Counted from the first letter of the stretch, positions 36,561 to 50,060 are shown. The stretch: DNA of 64,000 nucleotides from Hyphomicrobiales bacterium (GCA_900469445.1 UBXM01000001.1:619724-683723), one strand, 5' to 3'. Numbers and translations are program-made. Notes: generated by a model from the sequence alone, not told the origin.

Positions 36561-39023
36561 ATGAACAATAAAACTCCCCCCGTCGAAATTCCCTATCCGG
36601 CTCCGCGCTCGTCCCGCCCCGAGATCATGGCGGAAGAGATCATCGAACGCCTGACCTACCGTATCGGCAAGGATGCCAAGGTAGCCAAGCCCCATGACTG
36701 GCTGACCGCCACCATTCTGGTGGTCCGGGACCGCATCATCGACAGGTGGATGGACAGTACGCGCAAGGTTTATGCGACCGGCGACAAGCGGGTTTATTAT
36801 CTATCGCTGGAATTTTTGATCGGCCGCCTGATGCGCGATGCGGTAAGCAATCTCGGCCTGATGGCCGAAATCCGCGATGCACTGACCTCGCTCGGCGTCG
36901 ACGTATCCGTCATCGCCGGCCTGGAACCCGATGCGGCACTCGGCAATGGTGGCCTCGGCCGCCTCGCCGCCTGTTTCATGGAGAGTATGGCGACGGTCGA
37001 TATCCCCGCCTATGGCTATGGCATCCGGTATATCCACGGCCTCTTCCGTCAGCAGATGGCGGACGGCTGGCAGGTCGAGCTGCCGGAAACCTGGCTTGCC
37101 CACGGCAACCCGTGGGAATTCGAACGCCGAGAAAGCTCCTACGAGATCGGCTTCGGCGGATCGGTCGAGACTGTCGGCGGTTACGAGGATGCACCGCGTT
37201 ACGTCTGGAAACCGGCCGAACGCGTCATCGCCATGGCCTATGACACGCCGATCGTCGGCTGGCGCGGCAAGCGCGTCAACACGCTGCGCCTCTGGTCGGC
37301 CCAGCCGATCGACCCGATCCTGCTGGACGCTTTCAACGCAGGCGACCATATCGGCGCGCTGCGCGAGAGCAACAAGGCGGAAGCGCTCACCCGCGTTCTT
37401 TACCCGGCCGATGCCAATCCGGCCGGTCAGGAACTGCGCCTGCGCCAGGAGTTTTTCTTCTCGTCGGCCTCCCTGCAGGACATCCTGCGCCGCCATCTGC
37501 AGCAATATCCGGATTTCACCAACCTTCACGAGAAGGTGGCGATCCAGCTCAACGATACCCATCCCGCGATCTCGATCGGCGAATTGATGCGCCTGCTTGT
37601 CGATATCCACGGCATGGATTTCGACGTTGCCTGGGAAATCGTCCGCCAGACCTTCTCCTACACCAACCATACGCTTCTGCCGGAAGCGCTGGAAACCTGG
37701 CCGGTGCCGCTTTTCGAGCGACTCCTGCCGCGCCACATGCAGATCGTCTATGCGATCAACGCGAAAATCCTGCTCGAGGCCCGCAAGGAAAAGAGCTTCT
37801 CCGACAGCCAGGTCCGCGCCATCTCGCTGATCGACGAAGGCGGCGAGCGGCGGGTGCGCATGGGCAATCTCGCCTTTGTCGGCTCCCATTCGATCAACGG
37901 CGTCTCGGCGCTGCATACCGACCTGATGAAGGTCACGGTCTTTGCCGACCTGCATACGCTCTACCCGACCCGCATCAACAACAAGACCAACGGCATCACC
38001 CCGCGCCGCTGGCTGATGCAGTGCAATCCGGGCCTCACCTCGCTCATCCGCGAGGCGATCGGCGACAAGTTCCTCGACGATACGGAAGCGCTGGTCGAAC
38101 TGGACAAGTTCGCCGCAGACGCAAGTTTCCAGGAAAAGTTTGCCGCAGTGAAGCGGACGAACAAGGTGGCGCTCACCAATCTCGTCGGCAGCCGCATGGG
38201 CATCAGGCTCGATCCGTCGGCCCTGTTCGACATCCAGATCAAGCGCATCCACGAATACAAGCGTCAGCTTCTGAACATCATCGAGGCGGTCGCGCTTTAT
38301 GACCAGATCCGCTCGCATCCCGAGCTGGACTGGGTGCCGCGAGTAAAACTCTTCGCCGGCAAGGCGGCGCCGAGCTATCACAACGCCAAGCTGATCATCA
38401 AACTGGCGAACGACGTTGCCCGCGTCATCAACAACGACCCTTCAGTACGCGGCCTGCTGAAGGTCGTTTTCGTGCCGAACTACAATGTCTCGCTGGCCGA
38501 AACCATCGTGCCCGCCGCCGACTTGTCGGAGCAGATCTCGACCGCCGGCATGGAAGCCTCCGGCACCGGCAACATGAAGTTCGCGCTGAACGGCGCGCTG
38601 ACCATCGGCACGCTCGACGGCGCCAATGTCGAAATGCGCGAACATGTCGGTGACGACAATATCGTCATCTTCGGCCTGACCGCGGACGAAGTGGCGAAGG
38701 TTCGCGCGGACGGGCATAATCCCCGCGCCGTGATCGAACAGTCGCCGGAATTGGCCCAGGCATTGAACGCGATCGCTTCCGGCGTCTTCTCGCCGGACGA
38801 CCGGTCGCGTTTCCAGGAACTGATCGACGGCATCTATAATCATGACTGGTTCATGGTCGCCGCCGACTTCGATGCCTATGCTGCGGCACAGCGCACCGTT
38901 GACCAAATCTGGACAGACCCTAAATCCTGGTATTCAAAGACAATTCGCAATACCGCCCGGATGGGCTGGTTCTCTTCGGACCGCACAATCCGCCAGTACG
39001 CGTCGGAAATCTGGAGAGCCTGA
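36561..39023 (+). CDS. glgP: Glycogen phosphorylase
   Basis: 820 residues from ATG 36561 (MNNKTPPVEIPYPAP); the frame is open 29 codons further up but without a sensible start. Family landmarks include LSLEFLIGRLMRDA near the N-terminus, ALGNGGLGRLAACF, and the pyridoxal-phosphate lysine in ASGTGNMKFALNGALTIGT. It releases glucose-1-phosphate from glycogen ends. First gene of the glg operon; the ~200-nt gap upstream holds its promoter, and a CGCCGC/GCGGCG dyad lies at its beginning (about 36414-36435). The stop overlaps the glgB start by 1 nt. Confidence 0.97.
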   Translation: MNNKTPPVEIPYPAPRSSRPEIMAEEIIERLTYRIGKDAKVAKPHDWLTATILVVRDRIIDRWMDSTRKVYATGDKRVYYLSLEFLIGRLMRDAVSNLGLMAEIRDALTSLGVDVSVIAGLEPDAALGNGGLGRLAACFMESMATVDIPAYGYGIRYIHGLFRQQMADGWQVELPETWLAHGNPWEFERRESSYEIGFGGSVETVGGYEDAPRYVWKPAERVIAMAYDTPIVGWRGKRVNTLRLWSAQPIDPILLDAFNAGDHIGALRESNKAEALTRVLYPADANPAGQELRLRQEFFFSSASLQDILRRHLQQYPDFTNLHEKVAIQLNDTHPAISIGELMRLLVDIHGMDFDVAWEIVRQTFSYTNHTLLPEALETWPVPLFERLLPRHMQIVYAINAKILLEARKEKSFSDSQVRAISLIDEGGERRVRMGNLAFVGSHSINGVSALHTDLMKVTVFADLHTLYPTRINNKTNGITPRRWLMQCNPGLTSLIREAIGDKFLDDTEALVELDKFAADASFQEKFAAVKRTNKVALTNLVGSRMGIRLDPSALFDIQIKRIHEYKRQLLNIIEAVALYDQIRSHPELDWVPRVKLFAGKAAPSYHNAKLIIKLANDVARVINNDPSVRGLLKVVFVPNYNVSLAETIVPAADLSEQISTAGMEASGTGNMKFALNGALTIGTLDGANVEMREHVGDDNIVIFGLTADEVAKVRADGHNPRAVIEQSPELAQALNAIASGVFSPDDRSRFQELIDGIYNHDWFMVAADFDAYAAAQRTVDQIWTDPKSWYSKTIRNTARMGWFSSDRTIRQYASEIWRA

Positions 39024-41239
39024 TGACAAAATCGCCGACTGCGCTCGATGACGGGAGAGCTCCTGGAGAAATTCCGTTATCCGAGATCGAGGCGATTTTG
39101 GCAGGCAGGCATACAAATCCTTTCGCCGTGCTTGGACTTCACAAGCTCGGCGAAAAATACCGTGCTCGCTGCTTCATCCCCGGCGCAGAGGAAGTAACCG
39201 TCCTGTCTCTCAGCGGCGCCGAACTTGGCGAACTGACCCGTCGCCATGAGGCCGGTTATTTCGAAGGCCTCGTCGATGCGGCCCATCTGCAGCCGATCCG
39301 TTATCGCGCCGAGCGCGGCGACGTGGAATGGGCCGTCACCGACCCCTATTCCTTCGGCCCGGTTCTCGGCCCCATGGACGATTACCTGCTGCGCGAAGGC
39401 TCGCACCTGCGGCTCTTCGACAAGATGGGCGCTCACCCGATCAAGCATGAAGGTGTCGATGGCTTCCACTTCGCCGTCTGGGCGCCGAACGCAAGACGGG
39501 TTTCGGTTGTCGGCGAGTTCAACAACTGGGATGGCCGCCGCCACGTCATGCGGCTGCGCCAGGACACCGGCATCTGGGAAATCTTTGCGCCAGACGTGCC
39601 GGCCGGGGCAGCCTACAAGTTCGAAATCCTCGGCAAGGATGGCAAGCTGCAGCCCTTGAAGGCCGACCCGTTCGCCCGCCGCGCCGAAATGCGCCCCAAG
39701 ACCGCTTCGGTGACGGCAGCCGAACTGAGCCAGGTCTGGGAAGACGAGGCACACCGGGAGTTCTGGGAAAAGGCCGACCACCGCCGCCAGCCGATCACCA
39801 TCTACGAGGTTCATGCCGGCTCCTGGCAGCGGCGCGACGACGGCTCGTTCCTCTCCTGGGACGAGCTTGCCTCGCGCCTCATCCCCTACTGCGTCGACAT
39901 GGGCTTCACCCATATCGAATTCCTGCCGATTACCGAACACCCCTATGATCCGTCCTGGGGTTACCAGACGACCGGCCTTTATGCGCCGTCCGCCCGTTTC
40001 GGTGAGCCGGAAGGTTTTGCCCGTTTCGTCAATGGTGCCCACAAGGTCGGTATCGGCGTCATTCTCGACTGGGTCCCGGCACATTTTCCGACCGACGCCC
40101 ACGGGCTGCGCAATTTCGATGGCACCGCGCTCTACGAACATGCCGATCCGCGTCAGGGTTATCACCCCGACTGGAACACCGCGATCTACAATTTCGGCCG
40201 TGTCGAGGTCCTGTCCTACCTGATCAACAACGCCCTTTACTGGGCGGAAAAATACCATCTCGACGGACTGCGCGTCGATGCTGTCGCCTCGATGCTCTAT
40301 CTCGATTATTCCCGTCGCGAGGGGGAATGGATCCCGAACGAATATGGCGGCCGCGAGAACCTCGAATCCGTCCGTTTCCTGCAAAAAATGAACTCGCTTT
40401 CCTACGGCGCGCATCCGGGCGTGATGACGATCGCCGAGGAATCGACGTCGTGGCCAAAGGTCTCCGCACCGGTGCATGAGGGCGGCCTCGGCTTCGGCTT
40501 CAAGTGGAACATGGGCTTCATGCACGACACGCTGAGCTATCTCGCCCGCGAGCCCGTGCACCGCAAGCACCACCACAACGCCATCACCTTCGGCCTGGTT
40601 TATGCCTTTGCCGAAAATTTCGTGCTGCCCTTGAGCCATGACGAAGTGGTCCACGGCAAGGGTTCGCTGATTGCCAAGATGGCCGGCGACGACTGGCAGA
40701 AATTCGCCAATCTGCGTGCCTATTACGGCTTCATGTGGGGTTATCCCGGCAAGAAACTGCTGTTCATGGGCCAGGAATTCGCCCAGTGGAGCGAATGGAG
40801 CGAGAGCAAATCTCTCGACTGGAACCTGCTCAGCTATCACCCGCACGAAGGCATGCGCCGCCTCGTCCGGGACCTGAATTTCTGTTACCGTTCCAAGCCT
40901 GCGCTCCACGCCCGCGATTGCGAAGGCGAAGGCTTCCGCTGGCTGGTCGTCGATGATGCGGACAATTCCGTCTTCGCCTGGCTGCGCATGGCGCCGGGTG
41001 AAAAACCGGTCGCCGTCATCACCAATTTCACGCCGGTCTATCGCGCAAATTACCGTTTGCCTCTGCCGCATGCCGGAAAGTGGCGCGAGGTTCTCAATAC
41101 CGATGCCGAGATTTATGGCGGCAGCGGCAAGGGCAATGGCGGCAAGGTTCTGGCCGTGGATGCGGGAGGGAGCATCTGGGCGGACGTGACTTTGCCACCG
41201 TTGGCGACAATCATGCTGGAACTTGAAAACAACGCATAA
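39023..41239 (+). CDS. glgB: 1,4-alpha-glucan branching enzyme
   Basis: 738 residues. N-terminal CBM48-type domains (N1 and N2; [21 protein letters not shown]) precede the GH13 barrel. Catalytic residues are seen in [10 protein letters not shown] (nucleophile Asp), MTIAEEST (acid Glu) and LSHDEVVHG (transition-state Asp). It makes the alpha-1,6 branches of glycogen. It begins on the last base of glgP, and its stop lies 14 nt before glgC, so translation is coupled along the operon. Confidence 0.98.
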   Translation: MTKSPTALDDGRAPGEIPLSEIEAILAGRHTNPFAVLGLHKLGEKYRARCFIPGAEEVTVLSLSGAELGELTRRHEAGYFEGLVDAAHLQPIRYRAERGDVEWAVTDPYSFGPVLGPMDDYLLREGSHLRLFDKMGAHPIKHEGVDGFHFAVWAPNARRVSVVGEFNNWDGRRHVMRLRQDTGIWEIFAPDVPAGAAYKFEILGKDGKLQPLKADPFARRAEMRPKTASVTAAELSQVWEDEAHREFWEKADHRRQPITIYEVHAGSWQRRDDGSFLSWDELASRLIPYCVDMGFTHIEFLPITEHPYDPSWGYQTTGLYAPSARFGEPEGFARFVNGAHKVGIGVILDWVPAHFPTDAHGLRNFDGTALYEHADPRQGYHPDWNTAIYNFGRVEVLSYLINNALYWAEKYHLDGLRVDAVASMLYLDYSRREGEWIPNEYGGRENLESVRFLQKMNSLSYGAHPGVMTIAEESTSWPKVSAPVHEGGLGFGFKWNMGFMHDTLSYLAREPVHRKHHHNAITFGLVYAFAENFVLPLSHDEVVHGKGSLIAKMAGDDWQKFANLRAYYGFMWGYPGKKLLFMGQEFAQWSEWSESKSLDWNLLSYHPHEGMRRLVRDLNFCYRSKPALHARDCEGEGFRWLVVDDADNSVFAWLRMAPGEKPVAVITNFTPVYRANYRLPLPHAGKWREVLNTDAEIYGGSGKGNGGKVLAVDAGGSIWADVTLPPLATIMLELENNA

Positions 41240-41252
41240 GGGAGGGAGAACC

Positions 41253-42517
41253 ATGAACGAAAGACAACGCATCCAGCCTCTGTCTCGCGACGCCATGGCC
41301 TATGTTCTGGCCGGAGGACGCGGTAGCCGCCTCAAGGAATTGACCGACCGGCGCGCCAAGCCCGCCGTCTATTTCGGCGGCAAGGCCCGCATCATCGATT
41401 TCGCGCTTTCCAATGCCCTCAATTCCGGCATCCGCCGCATCGGCGTCGCCACCCAGTACAAGGCGCATTCGCTGATCCGTCACATGCAGCGCGGCTGGAA
41501 CTTCTTCCGTCCCGAACGCAACGAAAGCTTCGACATCCTGCCCGCCTCCCAGCGCGTTTCCGAGACGCAATGGTATGAAGGCACGGCCGACGCAGTTTTC
41601 CAGAACATCGACATCATCGAGGGTTATGCGCCCGAATACATGGTCATCCTCGCCGGCGACCACGTTTACAAGATGGACTACGAACTGATGCTGCAGCAGC
41701 ACGTCAATTCGGGCGCAGACGTCACCGTCGGTTGCCTGGAAGTGCCGCGCATGGAAGCGACCGGCTTCGGCGTCATGCATGTCGACGAAAAAGACCAGAT
41801 CATCGATTTCGTCGAAAAACCCGCCGATCCGCCGGGCATTCCCGGCAACCCGAATTTCGCTCTCGCATCCATGGGCATCTACGTCTTCCACACCAAGTTC
41901 CTGATCGACGCCTTGAAGCGCGATGCGGAGACGGCGGGGTCGAGCCGCGACTTCGGCAAGGACATCATCCCGTATATCGTCGAGCACGGTAAGGCGGTGG
42001 CCCATCGTTTCGCCGACAGCTGCGTCCGCTCCGATTACGAGCGCGAGCCCTATTGGCGCGACGCCGGCACGATCGACGCCTATTGGCAGGCCAATGTCGA
42101 TCTGACCGAGATCGTCCCCGGCCTCGATCTCTACGACAAGTCCTGGCCGATCTGGACCTATGCGGAAATCACCGCACCGGCAAAATTCGTCCATGACGAC
42201 GAGAACCGCCGCGGCTCGGCCACGTCTTCCGTCATTTCCGGCGATTGCATCATCTCCGGCTCGTCGCTCAACCGCAGCCTGCTCTTCACCGGCGTCCGCG
42301 CCAATTCCTATTCGAAGCTCGATGGCGCGGTCGTGCTGCCGAACGTTCGTATCGGTCGCCGCGCCCAGCTTCGTGATGTTGTCATAGATCATGGTGTAAC
42401 CATCCCCGAAGGGCTGGTCGTCGGCGAGGATCCCGAACTCGACGCCAAACGCTTCCGTCGCACCGAACAAGGTATTTGCCTCATCACGCAGAAGATGATC
42501 GACAAGTTGGATTTGTG

Positions 42518-42518
<1 letters not shown>
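41253..42518 (+). CDS. glgC: Glucose-1-phosphate adenylyltransferase
   Basis: 421 residues from ATG 41253, with the purine-rich GGGAGGGAG as ribosome binding site. Signature blocks: [20 protein letters not shown] (substrate and allosteric loop), [20 protein letters not shown] and the C-terminal left-handed beta-helix. Makes ADP-glucose, the committed step of glycogen synthesis; rhizobial enzymes are typically activated by fructose-6-phosphate and pyruvate. The TGA stop overlaps the ATG of glgA (TGATG). Confidence 0.98.
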
Positions 42519-45606
<3,088 letters not shown>

Positions 45607-45648
45607 AGCGCAGGCACGACAGCAAGCCCGGAGGTTGCGGATGATTTT

Positions 45649-45695
45649 ACCCCCCTCTGCCCTACCGGGCATCTCCCCCTCAAGGGGGGAGATCA
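45649..45695 (+). repeat. REPIN-like palindromic element, left arm
   Basis: A 47-nt unit that is itself partly palindromic (CTCCCCC-TCAA-GGGGGAG core, and GCCCTACCGGGC). Its reverse complement recurs at 45777-45823 with 2 mismatches out of 47. The pair encloses 81 nt between pgm and glgX. It is typical of dispersed intergenic repeats of rhizobial chromosomes, but I cannot assign it to a named family from this window. Confidence 0.8.
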
Positions 45696-45776
45696 CTTGC
45701 AGCGAGGCCTTGGCAATCTTCGACGTCGAGATCTCTGTGCGAGTCTTTATTGGGGGACGAAGGTCGTGCGCCCAGC

Positions 45777-45823
45777 TAATCTCCCCCCTTGAGGGGGAGA
45801 TGCCCGGCAGGGCAGAGGGGGGT
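45777..45823 (-). repeat. REPIN-like palindromic element, right arm
   Basis: Inverted copy of the unit at 45649-45695 (45 of 47 positions identical). It ends 6 nt before the glgX start codon; its terminal GAGGGGGG is the only Shine-Dalgarno-like sequence for glgX. Confidence 0.8.
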
Positions 45824-45828
45824 GTCCC

Positions 45829-47778
45829 GTGCCCGTGAGCCCCACCAAAACACTCGGCGCAACCCTCACCTCGACCGGCGTCGATTTCGCCGTCTGGTCC
45901 TCATCCGCCGAAAAGATCGAGCTTTGCTTGTTCGACGCGGATAGCGGCAGCGAAACCGCCCGTCACGACATGCTCCGTGGCCTCGATAACATCCATCGCA
46001 TCTCGATCGCAGGCATCCGCGCAGGCCAACGTTACGGCTACCGCGCTTACGGACCATATGATCCCGACAAGGGTTTCTGGTTCGATCCCTCCAAGCTGCT
46101 TGTCGATCCTTACGCGAAGGAACTCGATCGACCGTTTCAGGCGGATCACGACCTTGCCACTTACGAGTTGGAGACAGCCAGCCTTGTGCCAAGAGCAATC
46201 GTCACCGAGGACAGCGAGGCCGAAAGAGCGGCTCCACTACTGCCGGCCGGTGGTTTCGTTTACGAGATCGCCGTCAGACCCTTTACAATGCTGCATCCCG
46301 ATATTCCGGAAAAAATCCGCGGCACGATTGCAGCCCTCGCCCATCCCGCCATCATCGCCCATCTGAAACAGATCGGCGTCGATGCCGTCGAACTGATGCC
46401 GATTACCGCCTGGATCGATGAGCGCCATCTTCCGCCGCTCGGCCTTACCAATGGCTGGGGCTACAATCCGGTTGCCTTCATGGCGCTCGATCCGCGCCTC
46501 TGCCCGGGCGGCATGACGGAGCTTCGCGACACTGTCGCCAAACTGCGTGAATCGGGCATCGGAACCATTCTCGATCTCGTCTTCAATCACACCGGCGAAA
46601 GCGATCGCTACGGCGCAACGCTTTCCATGCGCGGGCTCGACAATCTCGCCTATTACCGCCATCTGCCACATGATCCGAGCGAACTCATCAACGACACCGG
46701 CACCGGCAACACGGTCGCTGCGGATCATCCGATCGTCCGACAACTGATCATCGATACGCTGCGCCATTTCGTTCTTCACGCCGGCGTCGACGGCTTCCGC
46801 TTCGACCTCGCGCCGGTGATCGGACGGACCGCAGAAGGTTTCGACCCTAACGGCGAAACGCTCACCGCCATGCTGTCCGATGACGTGCTGAAGGACCGCA
46901 TATTTATTGCCGAACCCTGGGATATCGGCCCCGGCGGCTATCAGCTCGGCAATTTCCCAGCCCCCTTCCTCGAATGGAACGACCGTGCCCGTGATGACAT
47001 CCGCCGGTATTGGCGTGGTGACCAGTGGATGACCGGTGCGCTCGCCACCCGCCTTGCCGGGTCATCGGACGTCTTCCAGAAATCCGGCCACACCCGCAGC
47101 GTCAACTTCATCGCTGCCCATGACGGCTTCACCCTGTTCGATCTCGTCTCCCACGATCACAAGCACAATGATGCCAACGGCGAGGACAACCGCGACGGTC
47201 ACAACGAGAACTACTCCTGGAACAACGGCGCGGAGGGGCTGACCGCCGACCCGGCGGTGCAGGAGCGCAGACGCCGCGATGTCCGCGCGCTTCTTTCCAC
47301 ACTCTTTGCCAGCCGCGGCGCCATCATGCTCACCATGGGCGATGAAACAGGCCGTTCCCAGCGCGGCAATAACAACGCCTATTGCCAGGACAACGAGATC
47401 ACCTGGATGGATTGGGAAGAGCCGGATGCGGAGCTTACCCGCCATACGGGGTTGCTTGCCGGCATCCGCAAACGTTTCTCGGTCTTTTCCGAAACGGATT
47501 TCTTCACTGGAAATGGCGATATCGAATGGATTGCGCCCTCAGGCGCTCCCATGCAGGTATCCGACTGGGAAAACGCCGAGAACCGGCTGATGGGCATGGT
47601 CGTCGAAACTGATGACCGCGCCTCAGGCAAACCTGCGAGCCTTGCAATCCTCTTCAACCGGGGCCATGAAGATGCTGAGTTTATCCTGCCCGGCAGCGGC
47701 TGGCAGGATCTGCTTTCGGATAAGCCCTGGACCAACCTCCTTCCTTCCCGCTCCGTAAGCTTCTGCCTGAAAGGGTAA
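45829..47778 (+). CDS. glgX: Glycogen debranching enzyme GlgX
   Basis: 649 residues; GH13 isoamylase-type. N-terminal CBM48 domain (GVDFAVWSSSAEKIELCLFD) then catalytic blocks DLVFNHTGE, GFRFDLAP (nucleophile), IFIAEPWDIGPGGYQ (acid) and NFIAAHDGFTLFDLV. Hydrolyses the alpha-1,6 stubs left by GlgP. GTG at 45829 has the repeat-derived GAGGGGGG 6 nt upstream; GTG 45835 is an alternative. Unlike the preceding glg genes it is separated from its neighbour by 222 nt of repeat DNA, so it may be translated, and perhaps transcribed, on its own. Confidence 0.95.
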   Translation: MPVSPTKTLGATLTSTGVDFAVWSSSAEKIELCLFDADSGSETARHDMLRGLDNIHRISIAGIRAGQRYGYRAYGPYDPDKGFWFDPSKLLVDPYAKELDRPFQADHDLATYELETASLVPRAIVTEDSEAERAAPLLPAGGFVYEIAVRPFTMLHPDIPEKIRGTIAALAHPAIIAHLKQIGVDAVELMPITAWIDERHLPPLGLTNGWGYNPVAFMALDPRLCPGGMTELRDTVAKLRESGIGTILDLVFNHTGESDRYGATLSMRGLDNLAYYRHLPHDPSELINDTGTGNTVAADHPIVRQLIIDTLRHFVLHAGVDGFRFDLAPVIGRTAEGFDPNGETLTAMLSDDVLKDRIFIAEPWDIGPGGYQLGNFPAPFLEWNDRARDDIRRYWRGDQWMTGALATRLAGSSDVFQKSGHTRSVNFIAAHDGFTLFDLVSHDHKHNDANGEDNRDGHNENYSWNNGAEGLTADPAVQERRRRDVRALLSTLFASRGAIMLTMGDETGRSQRGNNNAYCQDNEITWMDWEEPDAELTRHTGLLAGIRKRFSVFSETDFFTGNGDIEWIAPSGAPMQVSDWENAENRLMGMVVETDDRASGKPASLAILFNRGHEDAEFILPGSGWQDLLSDKPWTNLLPSRSVSFCLKG

Positions 47779-47822
47779 AGCTTCGATCCGCGGCCGACCT
47801 ATCTCAAAAAGCGGTGTGCTGA

Positions 47823-48308
47823 ATGCGTGAGATTTCACTGGCGGACGTGCCAGAACTTGTGGGCCAGGAACTCGGTGTGTCCGACTGGATCACCGTCGAC
47901 CAGACGATGATCAACCAGTTCGCCGACGCGACGCTCGATCATCAGTTCATCCATGTCGATCCGCAACGGGCAGCGGCGGAAAGCCCGTTCGGCGGAACAA
48001 TCGCCCATGGCTTCCTGACCTTGTCGCTGCTGTCTGCCATGAACTTCAGCGCCGTGCCGAAAATCCGCGAACAGACAATGGGCATCAACTACGGTTTCGA
48101 TCGTGTCCGCTTCATGTCGCCGGTCAAATGCGGTGCGCGCGTCCGTGGCCACTTCACATTGTCCGACTGCCGTTTCCGCGGCGGCGGCATGCTGATGACC
48201 ACCTATGAGGTTTCGGTCGAGATCGAAAACGAGAAGAAACCGGCCCTCACGGCAAGCTGGATAACCATCGTGCAGTTCGACCCGAAGGACCGACCGGAAG
48301 GCGTCTGA
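47823..48308 (+). CDS. MaoC-like (R)-specific hydratase (NodN-type)
   Basis: 161 residues, hot-dog fold. The hydratase-2 motif is present: D39 and H44 in DATLDHQFIHVDPQRA, and the acyl-binding FGGTIAHGFLTLSLL. Its length and sequence resemble NodN and similar stand-alone MaoC proteins, which hydrate trans-2-enoyl-CoA to (R)-3-hydroxyacyl-CoA. The physiological partner is unknown. It starts 44 nt after glgX on the same strand and could be co-transcribed. Confidence 0.87.
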   Translation: MREISLADVPELVGQELGVSDWITVDQTMINQFADATLDHQFIHVDPQRAAAESPFGGTIAHGFLTLSLLSAMNFSAVPKIREQTMGINYGFDRVRFMSPVKCGARVRGHFTLSDCRFRGGGMLMTTYEVSVEIENEKKPALTASWITIVQFDPKDRPEGV

Positions 48309-48310
48309 AG

Positions 48311-48410
48311 CAAGTCCGGCAAAAGTGGGAACCGGTTTTGCGTCCGGACTTGCGATCGAGAAGAAATTAGAGCGTTTGCGCGTTTCGACGAAAGGCGGAA
48401 AAGCTCTAAT
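48311..48410. repeat. Dispersed rhizobial palindromic repeat, copy 1
   Basis: Two hairpins: CAAGTCCGG / CCGGACTTG with inner CAAAA / TTTTG around the core AAAGTGGGAACCGG, then ATTAGAGC / GCTCTAAT. It lies between convergent genes, where it can serve as terminator, and its last bases supply the stop codon of the alcohol dehydrogenase. The core AAAGTGGnnACCGGTTT recurs at 50008-50024. Confidence 0.7.
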
Positions 48411-49533
48411 CGAAGGTGATGACATGGCGTATGACCTTGCCCTCATGCAAAAGGTCGAATGCCTCGTTGATCTCCTCCAGCCGTCCGGTCGATGACAGCA
48501 GCCGGTCTACGGCGAGTTTTCCACGCCGGTAAAGACCGATGAAGCGCGGGATATCGCGGCTGGGCACGCAGCCGCCGAGATAGCTGCCCAGCACACGCCG
48601 CTCTTCCGCCACGAGACTGACCGCGGGAATGGCGAACTGGCTCACCGGGTTGGCAAGACCGGCGGTCGCCGTCGTCCCTCCCCGGCGCGTGATGCGGTAT
48701 GCCAAGTCGAAGGCGCGCGTCGAACCGGCCATCTCAAGCGCATGATCGACACCGCCAGAGGTCGTCTCGCGGATCTTGTCAATCACACCCTCCTCGCTGG
48801 CCAGGAACACATCCGTCGCACCGAGCTGGCGGGCGACCTCGAGCTTTTCCGGTGCGAGATCGATGGCGACGACACGTTCGGCACCACTCGCAAGCGCTCC
48901 CAGAACCGCGGCAAGGCCCACCCCGCCGAGACCGACCACGGCAACGCTCTGCCCCGGTCTCACCCCGCAGGTATTGACGACAGCTCCCACTCCCGTCAGC
49001 ACCGCACAACCGAACAATGCGGCCTCCGTCAGCGGCAGATCGCGATCGATCCTTATCGCAGAATGGCGGGAAACCACCGCATGGGTGGCAAAGCCGGATA
49101 TGCCGAGATGGTGGTTGACCGGAACCTCATCGCAGACCAGCCGCCGCTCTCCCGACAGCAGCACGCCCTTGCCATTCGCCTCGGCACCGGGAAGGCAAAG
49201 CGCCGGACGGCCTTCCGCGCAGGGCAGGCAATGGCCACAGCTCGGCACGAAGCTCATCACCACATGATCGCCCGGCGCCAGATCATGCACGCCCGGACCA
49301 ACAGCCTCCACCACACCGGATGCCTCGTGCCCGAGCGCCATCGGCATCGGCCTCGGCCGATCTCCATTGATGACGGAAAGATCGGAATGGCAGAGCCCCG
49401 CTGCGGCGATCCGCACAAGCACTTCTTCATGCCCGGGCGGATCGAGATCGAGCTCCTCGATCGAGAGCGGCCTGCTGGTTGAAAAAGGCGGCAGGACAGG
49501 CGATTGCCGCAACACGGCTGCACGTATCTTCAC
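48406..49533 (-). CDS. Zinc-dependent alcohol dehydrogenase (MDR family)
   Basis: 375 residues of the class I/III-like medium-chain group. Catalytic zinc ligands in GLCHSD and GHEASG; structural zinc cysteines CGHCLPCAEGRPALC; NAD-binding GLGGVG. The Asp of IDLAPEKL marks NAD rather than NADP preference. It lacks the features I would need to call it glutathione-dependent formaldehyde dehydrogenase, so the alcohol substrate is unknown. The stop codon falls within the adjacent repeat. Confidence 0.88.
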   Translation of the reverse strand: MKIRAAVLRQSPVLPPFSTSRPLSIEELDLDPPGHEEVLVRIAAAGLCHSDLSVINGDRPRPMPMALGHEASGVVEAVGPGVHDLAPGDHVVMSFVPSCGHCLPCAEGRPALCLPGAEANGKGVLLSGERRLVCDEVPVNHHLGISGFATHAVVSRHSAIRIDRDLPLTEAALFGCAVLTGVGAVVNTCGVRPGQSVAVVGLGGVGLAAVLGALASGAERVVAIDLAPEKLEVARQLGATDVFLASEEGVIDKIRETTSGGVDHALEMAGSTRAFDLAYRITRRGGTTATAGLANPVSQFAIPAVSLVAEERRVLGSYLGGCVPSRDIPRFIGLYRRGKLAVDRLLSSTGRLEEINEAFDLLHEGKVIRHVITFD

Positions 49534-49600
49534 GAACTCCTCCCAGAGATCTGCCGGACCTTTCTGGTCGCCGAGTAATGTTACCGCAAAAATAGTTCGG

Positions 49601-49906
49601 TCAGCTCAGATCCAGCATCAGCAGGCCGAGCAATGGTGGGATCGCTGCCCCGATCACCAGCGGCGCCGTACGCGAAGCGGTGAGCCCTACGGCGGAGCCC
49701 GCGATGCCTGCCGCAATCAGCCCTGCCATCGGCATCGTGAGATTGCGGTCTATACCCGGTGCAAAAGAGGCCAGAAGCGCTGCGACAGCAGCAGCGCCAC
49801 CGACAAGCAGGCCTTTCCACAATTCTATGCCGGCCAGTTTCGCCGCGACCGCTCCCCCGGCAAGCGCCGCTGCAAGGCCAAGCACGATCCATTGAATTTC
49901 CGGCAT
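49601..49906 (-). CDS. Small hydrophobic membrane protein, unknown
   Basis: 101 residues with four hydrophobic segments rich in alanine and glycine (MPEIQWIVLGLAAALAGGAV at the start, LLGLLMLDLS at the end). The start has GGAGGG on the minus strand nearby (about 49914-49919). No family recognised. The position just upstream of the alcohol dehydrogenase on the same strand permits co-transcription (67 nt gap). Confidence 0.6.
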   Translation of the reverse strand: MPEIQWIVLGLAAALAGGAVAAKLAGIELWKGLLVGGAAAVAALLASFAPGIDRNLTMPMAGLIAAGIAGSAVGLTASRTAPLVIGAAIPPLLGLLMLDLS

Positions 49907-49987
49907 GAAAAACCCTCCCGTTTTGATCCGGAAGGGTGCGATATTGCCTGGGCAAGATCAAGTTAGGCGATGGTCGAAGAGCGGCTT

Positions 49988-50060
49988 TTAGAGCATCCCC
50001 TCCCCCGAAAGTGGTTACCGGTTTCGGGATAAAGACCGGCGTGAAAACAAGAAGCTAAAG
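49988..50060. repeat. Dispersed rhizobial palindromic repeat, copy 2
   Basis: CCCGAAA (50004-50010) and TTTCGGG (50022-50028) flank the core GTGGTTACCGG; a TTTAGAGCAT prefix corresponds to TTAGAGCGT in copy 1. It lies downstream of soxG and may stabilise or end that transcript. Boundaries are approximate. Confidence 0.6.

Noticed and set aside
39077-41296. A 739-codon open frame on the minus strand
   Set aside because: It is antisense to glgB, with no ribosome binding site and no recognisable domain.
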